A stretch of DNA of 64,000 bases from Saccharum officinarum (Eukaryota; Streptophyta; Magnoliopsida; Poales; Poaceae), in assembly GCA_020631735.1 (NCBI GenBank), contig CM036158.1:80715447-80779446 (forward strand), in the 5' to 3' direction. The notes beneath the pieces are model-generated. The model saw nothing but the letters and a program-made list of their open reading frames with translations. It was not told the DNA's origin and did not search any database. The translations under genes were made by a program, and so were the position numbers. This document shows, piece by piece, positions 26,940-37,969 of this stretch (position 1 is the first letter of the stretch; every line of letters starts with the position of its first letter).

Positions 26940-27593
26940 GTGTAGGGATGGTGACGTATAAGAGGGGGAGGAGCTCAATTAGGCAACTTAAAAACTACAT
27001 GGCCAACTAAAAACTATTTCTCAAAACCTATAAAGGATATCTATCTAGATGTCCACTACGATTTTTCTAAGTGTTTACTATTTATATCATAAGAGAGTTC
27101 TGCACCCTAGGTCTCAATCATATCAGCTAACCTAGCAAGCTACACTAGAAAAGGAAATCACACAACCAAATATATGCAAGTAACATGAAAGCTTAACTAA
27201 GATAGAGAATGCAAACTCCCATTGACTGTCGATTTTTCCCGAGGTATCAGGTCGCTCCTCACTTGTCACTTTCCTCGAGTCCTCGTTAAAGCCCCTCACT
27301 AGGACTAAGCTCTCAGTCAAATAACTTTGTGGATGCCCACAACCCTTCCCCCACGTACAAGTGGGTCTCTAAAATAACCTCTCTCAGACCACTTCCTGCC
27401 GTCTTCACTATCGCTTTCATCAGCTCAAACGCCATGGGCTTCATTCCCTCCATTGGTATGATCTCGCAAGATTACAAGCCCCTGCAACAGTGGTGCTTGC
27501 AAGCATGGAGTGGAATAAGTTTAGAAAGCTAGAAGGTCAAGTATTATGAGAGGGAGTACACAACTAATGTCGTGGAAGCAAAAAACTACATAT
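26940..27593. other. Spacer, nothing recognised
   Basis: AT-rich sequence without supported genes. Confidence 0.4.
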
Positions 27594-27810
27594 ATGGTGT
27601 GTTTGATTTGAAGAATTACTCCATTCTAGATGAGGTGGTCTATCATGAATGTATTTCTCAAATTTAGTGGAATGACTTTATTTCTCATACTGGTTATTAG
27701 CTCGTGAGAAATGATGTAATGATACATCAACCTATTCCATTCCACAGACCAAACGAAAAAGTGATAAATGAGTAGATGAACTAACTCGTTCCTCGAACCA
27801 AACACACCAT
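27594..27810. mobile_element. Small TIR element (MITE), about 217 bp
   Basis: The ends ATGGTGTGTTTG and CAAACACACCAT are inverted repeats that extend further with mismatches. No clear target duplication was found, so the superfamily is open. Confidence 0.55.
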
Positions 27811-28710
27811 CCTATTGTCCTATACTATCCTATAAGCCCCGCCGATTCTTCTACCTATATACGTCGTGGTTGCTGGTCAGTCGCCAACTCTCCATCTGTC
27901 ATCACCTTCGCCTCGTCTTCGATTTCCCTACTGTACCTCTCCACCTACAGAAAGCGAACTGCCTTGCTGCGGTGCGGTGCTTCGTCTTCCTGCGCTTCCT
28001 CAATGCCTTGGACTCAAGACCATCAGCAGACTTCCGCTTCTTACTCTCACCACCACCGAGACCGGCAGACTTCCGCTTCTTACTCTCACGCCCTCCTCTT
28101 CCTCTACCTTCTTCCCCACCACCTGTGTGAAGCAAAGGTGCATGAATAATATTTGTCAAGCAAGTGAAAGAAAAAAGGTTTACGTGTTTCACGAGGGAAA
28201 AAAGGTCTTTGTGTATACAAAAGGTCATATTAAACTTGAAGGCACGAAAAAGATAATTTATAAAATACACCGGCATGTCAAGCATATCTTGTTGCATGGC
28301 AAATTGATAGCAGCAACGATGTTTTACACATGGTGCTTTCTTTCTATTCTGTGTTTTTAAAACATCCACGGTGCAAGGTTTCAAGAGTGAGCAACAGCCA
28401 GGGTACAAATATATAGAGTTGCGCTCAAAAAATAGTGAGTGGCTGCATTACAAAAAAAACCACTGGGGGATTTCCATGCTCCTAGTCTATGCGACGATTG
28501 GACTCAGCTAGAGCTGTTTGCACGCCCTTTCTAGTGCCTTTATTGTCGTTTGTCAACTCATTGTTGAACATGGACTCTACTCTTTCGTTCTCTTTGCCTG
28601 AAGTGCACATCCCCATAGATGGTGCTCCACAACCACCCCCGATTTCATCTACTAGAAAAAGCAAGACAAGAAGAGTTAAGTCTACTATAACTCATCTTAT
28701 CTCTACAAAG
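27811..28710. other. Spacer with low-complexity open frames
   Basis: CT-rich sequence at 27850-28130 is open in all three plus frames and shows no domain. A phrase containing CAGACTTCCGCTTC is duplicated at 28028 and 28067. No gene is supported. Confidence 0.4.
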
Positions 28711-28712
28711 TA

Positions 28713-28857
28713 CTCCCTCGATTCTAAATCATAAGACATTTTGGCTTTTAAGTACAAAGTTTTTGCTATGCAATTAGATGTACACTATGTCTAGATGCAT
28801 AGTAAAAGCAATGTATCTAGAAAAGATAAAATGTTTTGTAATTTGGAATGGAGGGAG
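28713..28857. mobile_element. Stowaway MITE, 145 bp
   Basis: Termini CTCCCTCGATTCTAAATCAT and the inverted counterpart ending TGGAGGGAG are flanked by TA at 28711-28712 and 28858-28859, as expected for Tc1/Mariner Stowaway elements. Confidence 0.85.
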
Positions 28858-28903
28858 TAGCAATCAAATCTAGCACTGAGCACACTTCGTATTACAAGAA
28901 CTA

Positions 28904-29695
28904 TCAATTGATTTCCGTTAACATAGGAATGAGGTCATCCTTACCTTGCAAGGAGAGATTCCTGTGACAACAGTTGTCTGCGTGTTTATGTGGAAGTAGG
29001 AGTAAGTGGCAATGGTTCTCATTCTTTCGAGGAGAGCCTCCCTGTGTAACTGCATGATCAACTTCTAAAGAGTCACAGTTGTCTTCGCATTTATGTGAAA
29101 GTTGGAGCAAGTGGCAATTATTCTCATTCTTTCGAGGAGAGCCTCCATGTGTAACTGCATGATCAACTTCTAAAGATCCACATGTGCTTGGCTTCATTTC
29201 CTTCCTGTTCAGTGATCCCCTTGGGCTGACATCTTTCATCTTACCTGATGGCTCCCAACACCCATCGGCATGGCCATTCTTGTCGCCTGATCCAATAAGA
29301 CAGCTAGGTCCTTGTGTTCCTGTTGATGTTTCACCCAGCCTGCAACCTTCTTCCAGTTTATCTGATGCATCCGACAAGGTATTGGCATTTCCATTCCTTT
29401 GTAACTGTTCAGATAGGTCTGGCAAAGTAGGTTCATTTCCTTGCCCATGAGAAGATGTCGCCTCCTCTTATTTGTCGACGAGAGTAGGTCCATTTCCTTG
29501 CCCTTGACAAGATGCCGCCTCCTCTTTGTTTACGAGAGCAATTTCGCCTTGTTCTTCCAAGCTAACCGAACCATCCAGTGGACACTTGTCTTCTTTCTCA
29601 AGTAAGGTAGAGAACCACGGGGATGAACCTTGCTTCACATAGAAAAGAAGATATGCTGCGTTTTCCAAAGTGCTAGCCACGGAACATTTATAGAC
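28904..29695 (-). other. Last UBP exon with tandem peptide repeats
   Basis: The exon opens VYKCSVASTLENAAYLLFYV, the usual end of the catalytic domain. A first in-frame TAA is at 29468-29470, but the same frame stays open to 28904. Two copies of a short unit (EEAxSxxGQGN) lie on either side of the TAA. Further down a 105-bp (35-codon) unit containing SLEVDHAVT and GGSPRKNEN is repeated about two and a half times. Confidence 0.6.
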
Positions 29696-29784
29696 CTGCA
29701 CAACTGAATGGTCATAACCATGCAACTGAACGGTAACTTAGAGAACAAAATAATATTTTACTGACAGGAGGTAAATTCTCTTGC

Positions 29785-29895
29785 CTTGTCATCGTTAAAT
29801 TTGTACCAATCAGCTTCAGATGACCGGATATAACAAACATAGTGACCACTGCCATATGCACCGAGGTGTTCTACAACTCCATACAAATCATACTT
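29785..29895 (-). other. UBP exon with catalytic His box and a GC donor
   Basis: It encodes KYDLYGVVEHLG, GHYVCYIRSSEADWYKF and NDDK. It is followed by AAG then GCAAGA, so the next intron would be of the rare but known GC-AG type. Confidence 0.7.
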
Positions 29896-30764
29896 CTGCA
29901 GTGTCTGCAACACAGCTGGACGTGAGCCAAATAATGGTTGGGGGCTAAAATAAAATTATAAGAAACTGCAACTCACATCATCTGAAGAACTCATGAAGGA
30001 GTTTATATCCAGCTCCAACGGATACTTGACCTTGTCCCAAATCTTAGACTCAGAATTAGTGAATCGCTTGAGATGGATTACAAGCACTTTAGGCGCCTGC
30101 TCTATCTTGAAGTGTTTTTCCATGCTCACACGAGATTTGCATCCATCACACATGAAGTCTTTGATAAACTCAGTATTTGTAAAGGATTGCAAAGCATCCA
30201 TTAGAGTCTCCACCATGTTCAAATCCAAGCTTAGATCGAGAAAAGGCTCAGATTTATCTGAGCAACGGTCGCACTCTGGACATCGCAACTAAGTAAAAGT
30301 AGGGAAAAGTAAGCATATAAATATATAATCATTAAATAACAAAGCATTTGAGATCGTCAGGATCAACAGAACACACCTGGCTTTTCAAGCACCCTCTGAA
30401 TATTTCTTTTACCACACTACCTTCTTCAGTCGAAGAGGATTCTTCAGAGGAGGAGGATTCTTCAGAGGACCTGGGAGCAATGGAGTCCTCATCCAATTTA
30501 TCAAGCAAACAGCGGAGGAACTCCTGCGCATCTTGTTGTACTCCACTCTTAAAATCTGACAAAATTGCTGCCAATCACACGTGAAGAAATATATTCAGTT
30601 CAAACTATCATCATCCCATTAAAGTACAGTTGAATCATGTGTTTCAAGTAGTTCCAAAAGTCTCAAATTTCCACAAGACTAAACAACTACAAGGGAAAAT
30701 ACTGCAAAGGAAAGGGCAAAGAGGTTGGTTGGAGCGGCTAGAAAGGTTGGTTCGAAAAGCGTAC

Positions 30765-30875
30765 ATTTCAGGCGATTAATGAAAATCTCAGGGTAGAAAG
30801 AACTTCCAGAGAGCCTGATAGATTCATTGACTTGCTATTTTAGGGAGCAGTAACAACAGAATCCAATAGAAGCAC
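30765..30875 (-). other. UBP exon with an in-frame stop
   Basis: The phase carried from the preceding exon gives RASIGFCCYCSLK, then TAG at 30837-30835, then QVNESIRLSGSSF. Similarity to the family continues past the stop, so it is a nonsense change and not a frame error. Confidence 0.7.
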
Positions 30876-30963
30876 CTACAGAATCCCATATTAAATCACA
30901 TAAAACGTAAGAATGGAGACAAGATGCTCAACAATCTCATGATGACTAAACTAGAATCCTTAC

Positions 30964-31087
30964 GAGGGCATGGATCTAGATGATCAGCTTTCCGAAGCTT
31001 CAATACAAGAGGAACAGTGTGAACCATACATTGGAGTACGCAATTAAGAAAACATGTCCACAAATGAGGATTGGTTAGCCCAGCACC
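30964..31087 (-). other. UBP exon with the Cys box
   Basis: The acceptor TTTTTGCACAG and donor GTAAGG frame 124 bases. The catalytic Cys is kept in TCFLNCVLQC, but the residues before it differ from the family consensus by content and by about two extra residues. Confidence 0.7.
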
Positions 31088-31182
31088 CTGTGCAAAAACA
31101 CAATTCAGTTCATAACTTATCTTGATTTCAAGTGGAATAGAGCTGCAGTAGCCATAAAACAGCAGCAGAAGTCTAGCTTACC

Positions 31183-31480
31183 ACAGTGTAGCTTTCCTTC
31201 TCACAGTCTGGTTCTGGAGAGGGCCAAGACCAACAACTCCTCTAGAACATAACAAAAATGGAAGATGTTAACAACAGATATATAACATGGAAAGAAACTA
31301 CTAGGATGTCAAAGGATCAAAAATAAATAATGAAATTTGCAATGCTCAGTATCAAGACAGGAAAAACTATAATGCATGAAAATGCAACACAAGCCCAGCT
31401 TACTGAATTGTATCTTTCCTTTCTCTGGTCAGGTTCAGGAGAGGGCCAACGACTCCAATTATCATCAGTATTTTTTTTTG
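31183..31480 (-). other. Duplicated short UBP exon
   Basis: Two related segments, at about 31404-31470 and 31183-31235, both encode WPSPEPD followed by a charged stretch, and both are followed by GTAAGCT. An A-rich insert of about 23 bp, flanked by ACTGATGAT on both sides, lies at about 31468-31500. Confidence 0.55.
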
Positions 31481-32773
31481 AAACAACAATGATCATCAGT
31501 ATGGAGAGAAGTCTATGGCAAAACCTCAGAAGGAAGAGATGAAGATGTGTAAATCAAACAATCCAAATGGGAAAGAATGACTAGTAGGATATTATAAACA
31601 ATGAAATTTGCAGTGTCTAATCTGAAATAGGAAGACTGCGAATATACATGAAGAAGGTTTAAATGACAAATCGAAACTACAATTTATTCTGAGATGCTAA
31701 AAGAATGACTTGTACAGAATAGTTAAAATAGTAGATGGCTTACAAACTCACCATGGGATTCCATAGGTTTCGAAAGCCATACATAAATGGATAGTCATCA
31801 TTCCAGTGGTTTCTTCTGGCATTACAACTACATGAATATCCACAATTTCTTCTCTCTCTTCCATGCATAAATCGAAACGGGTCTTTCTTGTACGGATTAT
31901 ATATTGGAATGTCGTAATGATGTTCACCATCACTATGATCACTTTGGTCACTAGAGTTAGGGGAATCGTCTGAAAGATCACCATTGTCCTATAAACAAAT
32001 GGAACAGAATATAACACCATATAAATGATATTTGTTTGTCCATGCAAGTGTGTATATGTCACTCTCCTAGAAAAGTGAAGAACAAGTATGCACTGCAGAG
32101 CAAATCTGATCATTGCAATTTGCAAGAAAAAGATCCTTTCAGTGGATGGTTCTTCCATATGTAAACAGGAATGACGAGCTGACGCGACCCCCTTTTTGTA
32201 AAGTAATTAGTCATTTTGGGATAGCTAACAATAGTAATCACAAGCTCTAGTTTTTTTAACGACTACACAGGAGCAAATAACAGGGCCAACATGATGGAAG
32301 TACAGTTGGTAAGGAAATTAAACGAATAGCGAGATCCTGATTTGGTAATTAAAATAGCATCGGTAACACCCAACAGCACACTTTTAAACAAAAAAACATA
32401 AACGAAGGTACCAAAGGTAGTGCATCAAGTCAGACCATGAAAGCACCTAGTAAGGGCGGAGCCAGGATTTGGATATTGGGGGGTGTGGAGGGGGAGGGCA
32501 TTCAAACCGACAACAATCATGCATGATGAAATACGCACATGGCAAGAGGATAGATAATGACCAGATAAACTTTTATGATACAATACAAGAAAAAGCTGAA
32601 AACTCTTTCAAAAAAAAAGAACACTAAATATTAAAGAGAAAAGGGGAACAAAATTAATTAGCCCTACCCTTCACCCGATCAATCTAATTCTTAGTCCAGA
32701 AAAAAGAATCACGGTAATAACAGGAACAAAGGAGATAAGGAAGATAACAGAAAGACTAATCCTAAATAATATA

Positions 32774-33589
32774 CTCCTTCCGTTCCAAATTATAAGATGT
32801 TTTGGCTTTTCTAAGTGCACTGGTATCCTCAATTTGTTTGGAGAAGCAATGGGGCTCAAGACAAACTTACAAAAGAGCAATGTGTTGCCCATCATATGTG
32901 GACCCCACAAAAAAAATCCCTTCTTTGTTTGGTTGGTAGCTCACAACCGATGTTGGACAGTGGATCGCCTTGCAGGCAGAGGGCTCCCACATCCTGAGCA
33001 CTGTCCTTTGTATGACCAGGCGAAAACTATTGATCACCTCTTAGTCCGATGTGTCTTTGCAAGAGAGTTTTGGTTCCATTTCTTTTCTCCGCAACCCACA
33101 GAAACATCCTTCCATTTTTGGCGCGAGAAAGTGAGCAATGCTGCTAGTGACATGTTAAGGAAAGGAACCAACTCTCATAATCTTGGGAGCATTGACCTTA
33201 TGGACACACCGCAACAAATGTGTTTTTAATGCCCAAGTGTTGCAGGCGCACTTGCTGTAGCTGAAGATGAAAGAAGGTTGTGGTCTTTGGCGGGGTCTCG
33301 AAGATTATCCTTCTTGGATGCCCTCGCTCCGGGTGGTTAGCGCCCTATCTACTTTGGTTGTGATCTTTATGTCATGGGCGCGTTAGTTTCCTAGCATCAG
33401 CAGCAACAGCGGAGTGTGTGTGTGTAGAGTTGTGTGTGGTTTTGTGTGTTGTGTTGTATGAGTTCTTATCCTATTTTATTATCTTCTTAATTTAATGATG
33501 CGTAGCTCTCCTGCGTTTTCGAGAAAAAAAATAGTAAAAGTTATGTATCCAGAAAATCCAAAAAGTCTTATGATTTGGCATGGAGGAAG
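32774..33589. mobile_element. Stowaway MITE split by a LINE fragment
   Basis: The left part (32774-32819) begins CTCCTTCCGTTCCAAATTAT and the right part (33532-33589) ends TGGAGGAAG. TA lies on both sides (32772-32773 and 33590-33591). The middle is the LINE segment at 32820-33531. It sits in a UBP intron. Confidence 0.75.
32820..33531 (+). mobile_element. LINE (L1-type) fragment, 5'-truncated and internally deleted
   Basis: The start encodes FGEAMGLKTNLQKSNVLPI, typical of the RT of grass L1 elements. It joins directly to FFVWLVAHNRCWTVDRL and to the zf-RVT-like segment with IDHLLVRCVFAREFW, so an internal part is missing. The 3' end has the grass LINE tail GATGCGTAGCTCTCCTGCG and then an A-run at 33524-33531. 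Confidence 0.8.
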
Positions 33590-33790
33590 TAGATGCCATT
33601 GGAGACCAATTCAGAGAGAGCAAACAAGCAAAGCACTAATTACAATTAACTAGCTAATTAGAGGGTGTACTGTGGGAACAAACTATATTTTTAGTAGGCA
33701 ATAATAAAAAAACAAAAGTGATGGAGAAAATCATAGAAAGACCTAAATATTAATTATATAAGATGCTATTAGAGATTAATATGGAGGATG

Positions 33791-33936
33791 CAGGGGCGGA
33801 GCTTAGTGACCAAGCTGGGCCATGGGCACCCCTGCTCACTCTATTGTCTAAACAGTGATTTTGTACTGTTCATTAGTGTTTAATATTCAATTATATAGAC
33901 TGGCCCCCCTACTCCTATGGTCAAGCTTCGCCACTG
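33791..33936. mobile_element. hAT-type MITE, 146 bp
   Basis: The ends CAGGGGCGGAGCTT and AAGCTTCGCCACTG are imperfect inverted repeats. The flanking octamers GGAGGATG and GGAGGAAG match at seven of eight bases, fitting an 8-bp hAT duplication. Confidence 0.7.
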
Positions 33937-34256
33937 GGAGGAAGGATAAGGAATCAAAACACAAATAGCATCATTAACTAGCTAATTATACTGCTCCCTT
34001 CATCCCAAAGTATAAGACGTTTGACTTTTCTAGGTACCCCTTCCCTCCTCCACTGCAGGGTTGTGACCAATGCATTGCTCATTTGCGTGAAAGATATTTA
34101 GGCAGCACAAGTAGAATACTGAACTGAAACATATCAAGGTATCTTCATTTCTAGCACAGCCCAACTGAGAACCAAAAGTATAGGAGTAAATCTGATTCGA
34201 TTGGAAGGAGACACTATCATATTTTGAGAAACAAGTCTTGCTGAAATAATTGTCAC
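33937..34256. other. UBP intron sequence with a Stowaway end
   Basis: A CTCCCTTCATCCCAAAGTAT end near 33993 indicates a broken Stowaway MITE. Nothing else is recognised. Confidence 0.4.
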
Positions 34257-34611
34257 CTTAGGTTTTTGCTGTTCTTCTGAAGGATATGGTGGTGGAGGTG
34301 GTATTTGTATGTCACTTTCCTTGGTGTTATCAGAAATAGCCTAGGTAATGGGGTCAAAGAAAACAGAAGAACACGGAGTAAAAAAGGTTATCAAAATCAA
34401 AGATGACTAGATGAGTCAGAAGTACATGGTTACAGTTGTGATAGAAGGGATGATATATTATAGTCTGTTGTACCATGGCTGGCTGCTCCTCTTCTAGTAA
34501 ATGCCCCAAAGCCTGAACGGTCACCTCAGGCAGCTTCTGAAAGTAAATAATGAAAATGGTGACAAAATCAGAAGTAACCTGGAAAACAAGAGCTTGTATA
34601 TACCAAGAAAT

Positions 34612-34735
34612 AAGCTTGAGAAAAGTTATTGTATGATAGGATTCACTATCACTAGAAGGTGACGGTATATACCAAGAAATAAGCTTGAGAAAAGTTATTG
34701 TATGATAGGATTCACTATCACTAGAAGGTGACGGA
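34612..34735. repeat. 69-bp tandem duplication in the 5'-most visible UBP exon
   Basis: Two copies, from 34612 and from 34681, are nearly identical. On the minus strand the unit is 23 codons (PSPSSDSESYHT and the following residues) and leaves the frame open. Confidence 0.75.
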
Positions 34736-34745
34736 TAAGTCTCTG

Positions 34746-35095
34746 TGTTGGCTAGTGGGTGTGGGGCTGCTGCAGTACGCAGCACATGATCTTTGTGTCC
34801 AGCATCTTTTGACTGCTTTTAGGACAGCAGTTAGCATCTACGACAGCATCTAGGACAGCATCTGCTTTTAGGACAACAGTTGACATCTAGGACAGCATCT
34901 TAGACTAACATCTTGGCATATGCTTGGCTGGCTAGCAGCCTATAAGTATGTAACCCCAACTCCTCAGGTTGGCATGGCATTGTATGAGTTTGTGTGAGAA
35001 ATAAACCAGAAAATTGCCCCAACTCCTAGTGTCATCCTTTCTCGATGAGAGTAAGGATTCTACTGCTACCAAGAGTGCAAATCCAGCGACTAACA
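34746..35095 (+). repeat. 5' LTR of element C (350 bp)
   Basis: It begins TGTTGG and ends CTAACA, two bases before the primer site. A TATA box (CTATAAGTA, about 34940) and an AATAAA poly(A) signal (35000-35005) mark U3, R and U5. The left boundary is inferred from the TGTT/AACA ends and the start of UBP similarity; the candidate target copy is CTCTG at 34741-34745. Confidence 0.65.
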
Positions 35096-35097
35096 AG

Positions 35098-35110
35098 TGG
35101 TATCGGAGCC
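35098..35110 (+). promoter_or_regulatory. Primer binding site of element C
   Basis: TGGTATCGGAGCC lies two bases after the LTR and has one mismatch from the Met-tRNA primer site. Confidence 0.85.
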
Positions 35111-35243
35111 GTACTATCCTGTAGCCTGACCATCTCCTGCTCATCTCCTTCCCCGGTCTCACAGCAGCCCCAGCCGCAGCCGGTAGCAGCAGCAGCTCCG
35201 GCTACCCCTGCTCTCCACACAGCAGCCCCCTCGATAGCGTGCC

Positions 35244-35956
35244 ATGTCCACAGGACAGTCTCAGGGCTCGGTCGCCTCGAGCACGCGGCATCGGCAGGAG
35301 GCCAACCTCGCCGCGGCGGCAAGGACATCGAGGTTGGCAGCAGCGGAGCTAGCAGCAGCTAGAGCGGAGGTGGAAGCAGCGGCGGCGGTGGATGCAGCGC
35401 GTGCAGCAGCAGTGGAGGTCGAGGTTCTACGCGGCAGCAACAGCAGCTCCATCGCTGCTGATGACAGCGTCGACGCGGACCTCGAGCTGCTAGAGAGGAA
35501 GGCATCGCGAGGGCGAGCGGCGCAGTGGGCAGCCACGCACGCCCACGAGCGCGGCGGCAGCCCAGACAGGCGCAGACATGCCGGCGGCGCTCCTGAAGGA
35601 GGCACGCACGGCGGTGGCGCTCCTGGAGGAGGCGCGCATGGCGGCGGCGGACGGGTCGACGGAGAGCGCGGCCTTCACAGGCAGTGCGGCTCTCTCTCTC
35701 CGGTTTGGTACCGTGGTCACCACGAGTACCAGGCTGTCGTCAGGGACGTCGGCCCGGCGGTGGGTGGCCTACCCTCACCAAGACCAACTACGTTGAGTGG
35801 GCTGCGGTGATGAGTGTGAGGCTCCAGGTGCGGCATATGTGGGATGCAGTCCGGTACGGCGACGTCGACTACGACCAAGATCGACGGGCGCTGGATGCTC
35901 TCATTGCTGCAGTTCCGCCTGAGATGCAGTTTTCGCTTACCAGCAAGCGGACTGCC
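35244..35956 (+). pseudogene. Gag of element C, first part
   Basis: The ATG at 35244 opens an Ala/Arg/Gly-rich N-terminal region (MSTGQSQGSVASS) to about 35750. A frameshift then leads into the copia Gag core (LTKTNYVEWAAVMSVRLQ, HMWDAVRYGDVDYDQDRRAL, IAAVPPEMQFSL) in the frame at 35770-35956. The reading stops abruptly at the LTR of element B. Confidence 0.8.
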
Positions 35957-36755
35957 TGTAAGGTCCAAAAGGCTAGAAAGGGGAGTGAATAGCCTATTTA
36001 AAACTTCTACAAGAATTACTTAACCACACGTTAGTACAAAAGGTGGCGAAGCAAATGCACTAGCTCTAACTAATTAAGCAAGCCACCTACACAAGTCTAT
36101 AACAAAGCTATTCACTAAACACAACAATAACTACAAGCTAGAAACAAGAAGTAATACGAGAGAAGAGCTTTGAGTGATTATACCGCTGTGTAGAGATGAG
36201 AAGTACCAATCAATCAATCATACAAGAGAAATCCTCGGGAAGAGAATGACACAAGAATTTATTCCGAGGTTCACTTGCTTCCCGGCAAGCTACTCCCCGT
36301 TGTGGCGATACACCCACTTGTCGGTTCGCGAGCTAATCGACTATCAAGAGTCAAGCCCTCAGCGGGCGCCACACAACCGCACACAAGATGGGGATCCTCC
36401 AAGCCACGAGCTCCACTAGAGTATCCAATTTGCGAACTCCCGCGGGGAAGGATCAAGAACCCCTTACAACACTTGGTGAAGGCTCCAACAATCTCCAATT
36501 GTGAGCTCAATCACCTCCGCTGCTCCAAGCCATCTACCGTGTCGGGAAACACGGAAGAGTAACAAGAAATCCGCAGCAACTCGAAGATCAAGTGCTTCTA
36601 GAATGCAACTCTCAAGCAATGCACTTGAATCTCACTCAATCTCACTCAAGATGTGCAACTATGCAAAGAGATGAGTGGAGGGGTTGTTCTCTAGCTCAAA
36701 GTATGTCTCTAGGTCTCAAAATGTGCAAGAGTTACCCTCAAACCCCGGCCAATGT

Positions 36756-36764
36756 CTATTTATA
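36756..36764 (-). promoter_or_regulatory. TATA box of the 3' LTR of B
   Basis: The minus strand reads TATAAATAG, a canonical TATA box, also present in the other LTR. Confidence 0.7.
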
Positions 36765-36814
36765 ATGTACCACTTCGAATATAGCCGTTAGGAACTTTAA
36801 CCAGCCGAAGTCGC

Positions 36815-37344
36815 GCTGATCGGACGCGCTGGTCAAACTGACCGGACGCGCCGGTCGCGCAACGGCTAACTGCGAGGCAACGACCGGACGTGCTGGTCGC
36901 GCAGACCGGACGCGCTGCAGCGAATGACCGGACGCGCTGGTCAAACTGACCGGACGCGCCGGTCGCGCAACACCGCGAGCCCTCAAAGCAATGGCCGGAC
37001 GCGCTCCAGGCAACGACCGGACGCGACAGTGCCAGCGTCCGGTTAGAGTCCAGTAAGCTCCCTCAACGACCAGACGCGTCCGATCGCACATGACCGGACG
37101 CGCCCCGCGTCCGATCATCACTCTGTTGCTCTCTGTTCTTCTAGATGCATGACCGGACGCGCCGGTCCCACGAATGACTGGACGCGCCGGTCGCGCTTTC
37201 TCTTTTTGCACACAGGTGAACTGACCGGACGTGCTAGTCAGGCCAGACCAGCGTCCGGTCATCAACCCTAGGCGCGCTGACCGGATTGAACTGACCGGAC
37301 GCGCTGGTCAAGCCGTGACCGCGTCCGGTGCAGTGTCCGGTCAC
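36815..37344 (-). repeat. U3 array of GACCGG-ACGCG-CCGGTC boxes, copy 1
   Basis: About 530 bp hold at least 14 degenerate copies of a box whose best form, GACCGGACGCGCCGGTC, has 6-bp inverted arms. In element orientation the array ends about 50 bp upstream of the TATA box. Confidence 0.85.
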
Positions 37345-37969
37345 CACAGTGACCTCCGTTCGCCTCCGTTTCTTTTCCGACTTCCGGCGCAATAGAAAAT
37401 AGGCCTTTCACTTCTCCAAAAAGCGCCGAATCGAGAAGAACCCAAACCCTTCTCTACCGCTTAAACTCCACCGCCTTCGCAAATGTGCTAACACCACCAA
37501 GTGTACACCACCATGTGCATGTGTGTTAGCATTTCACAATCATTTCTCAAGGCGTTATGTTAGCTCTTTACTAGATCCTAATGCATATGCTCAAGACATA
37601 GATCTAGTGGCACTTGATTCCCGAGCTAACCGTGATTGCCCCTCTTGATAGTCGGCTATTTATCCTAAACCCGGTCAATCACTTCTCTACTCATCTTAGA
37701 CCGGCAAAAGGAAAACCCTATGGTTATACCTTTGCCTTGCGCTCTTAGATCCTTCTCTTTTACTTGATCATCATGTCCTTCATTTTATGTGCATCTCCAC
37801 CATGATCATCATTCCATGTCCATGCACCATCTCTTTGTGATCTTGTGGCGACCACTCCTTGCCACGTACACTTTCATCTCATGTGTTGCTTGTGCCTAAC
37901 TCAAAACACTTAACACATGGCATTAGCAACTTGATGTCATTAATTACCAAAACCAAACTTGGGCTTTCA

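Larger units (their letters stand above)
28904..34745 (-). pseudogene. Ubiquitin-specific protease (UBP/USP) gene, degenerate and cut at its 5' side by element C
   Basis: UBPs are Cys proteases that remove ubiquitin from proteins. Minus-strand exons with fitting splice sites include 34474-34536, 34257-34340, 31752-31988 (acidic, then Cys- and aromatic-rich), 30964-31087 (Cys box, TCFLNCVLQC), 30765-30875, 30377-30567 (DAQEFLRCLLDKL), 29977-30288 (CPECDRC and CDGC zinc ligands, VLVIHLKRF), 29785-29895 (His box, GHYVCYIRS) and 29695 downwards. Phases agree across the catalytic exons. Damage: TAG in frame at 30835-30837; the Cys box reads NPHLWTCF where the family has NxGNTCF; a possible premature TAA at 29468-29470. 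The 5' end meets the LTR of element C at 34746. The UBP20/21/23 subgroup is the best guess. The intact splice sites suggest recent loss, and expression of a partial product cannot be excluded. Confidence 0.8.
35957..37969 (-). repeat. 3' LTR of element B (2013 bp)
   Basis: Read on the minus strand it starts TGAAAGCCC at 37969 and ends CTTACA at 35957. It differs from the other copy by scattered substitutions and a 25-bp net length difference. Confidence 0.93.

Noticed and set aside
27844..28360. Overlapping frames of 60-168 codons
   Set aside because: CT-rich sequence open in all plus frames; no motif or splice structure.
31748..32158. 136-codon minus-strand frame overlapping a UBP exon
   Set aside because: It is in the wrong frame. 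The exon at 31752-31988 is coding in another frame with matching splice sites.
36815..37344. Regular repeats that might suggest a CRISPR-like array
   Set aside because: The repeats are short, degenerate, without uniform spacers, and lie inside an LTR of a plant retrotransposon.
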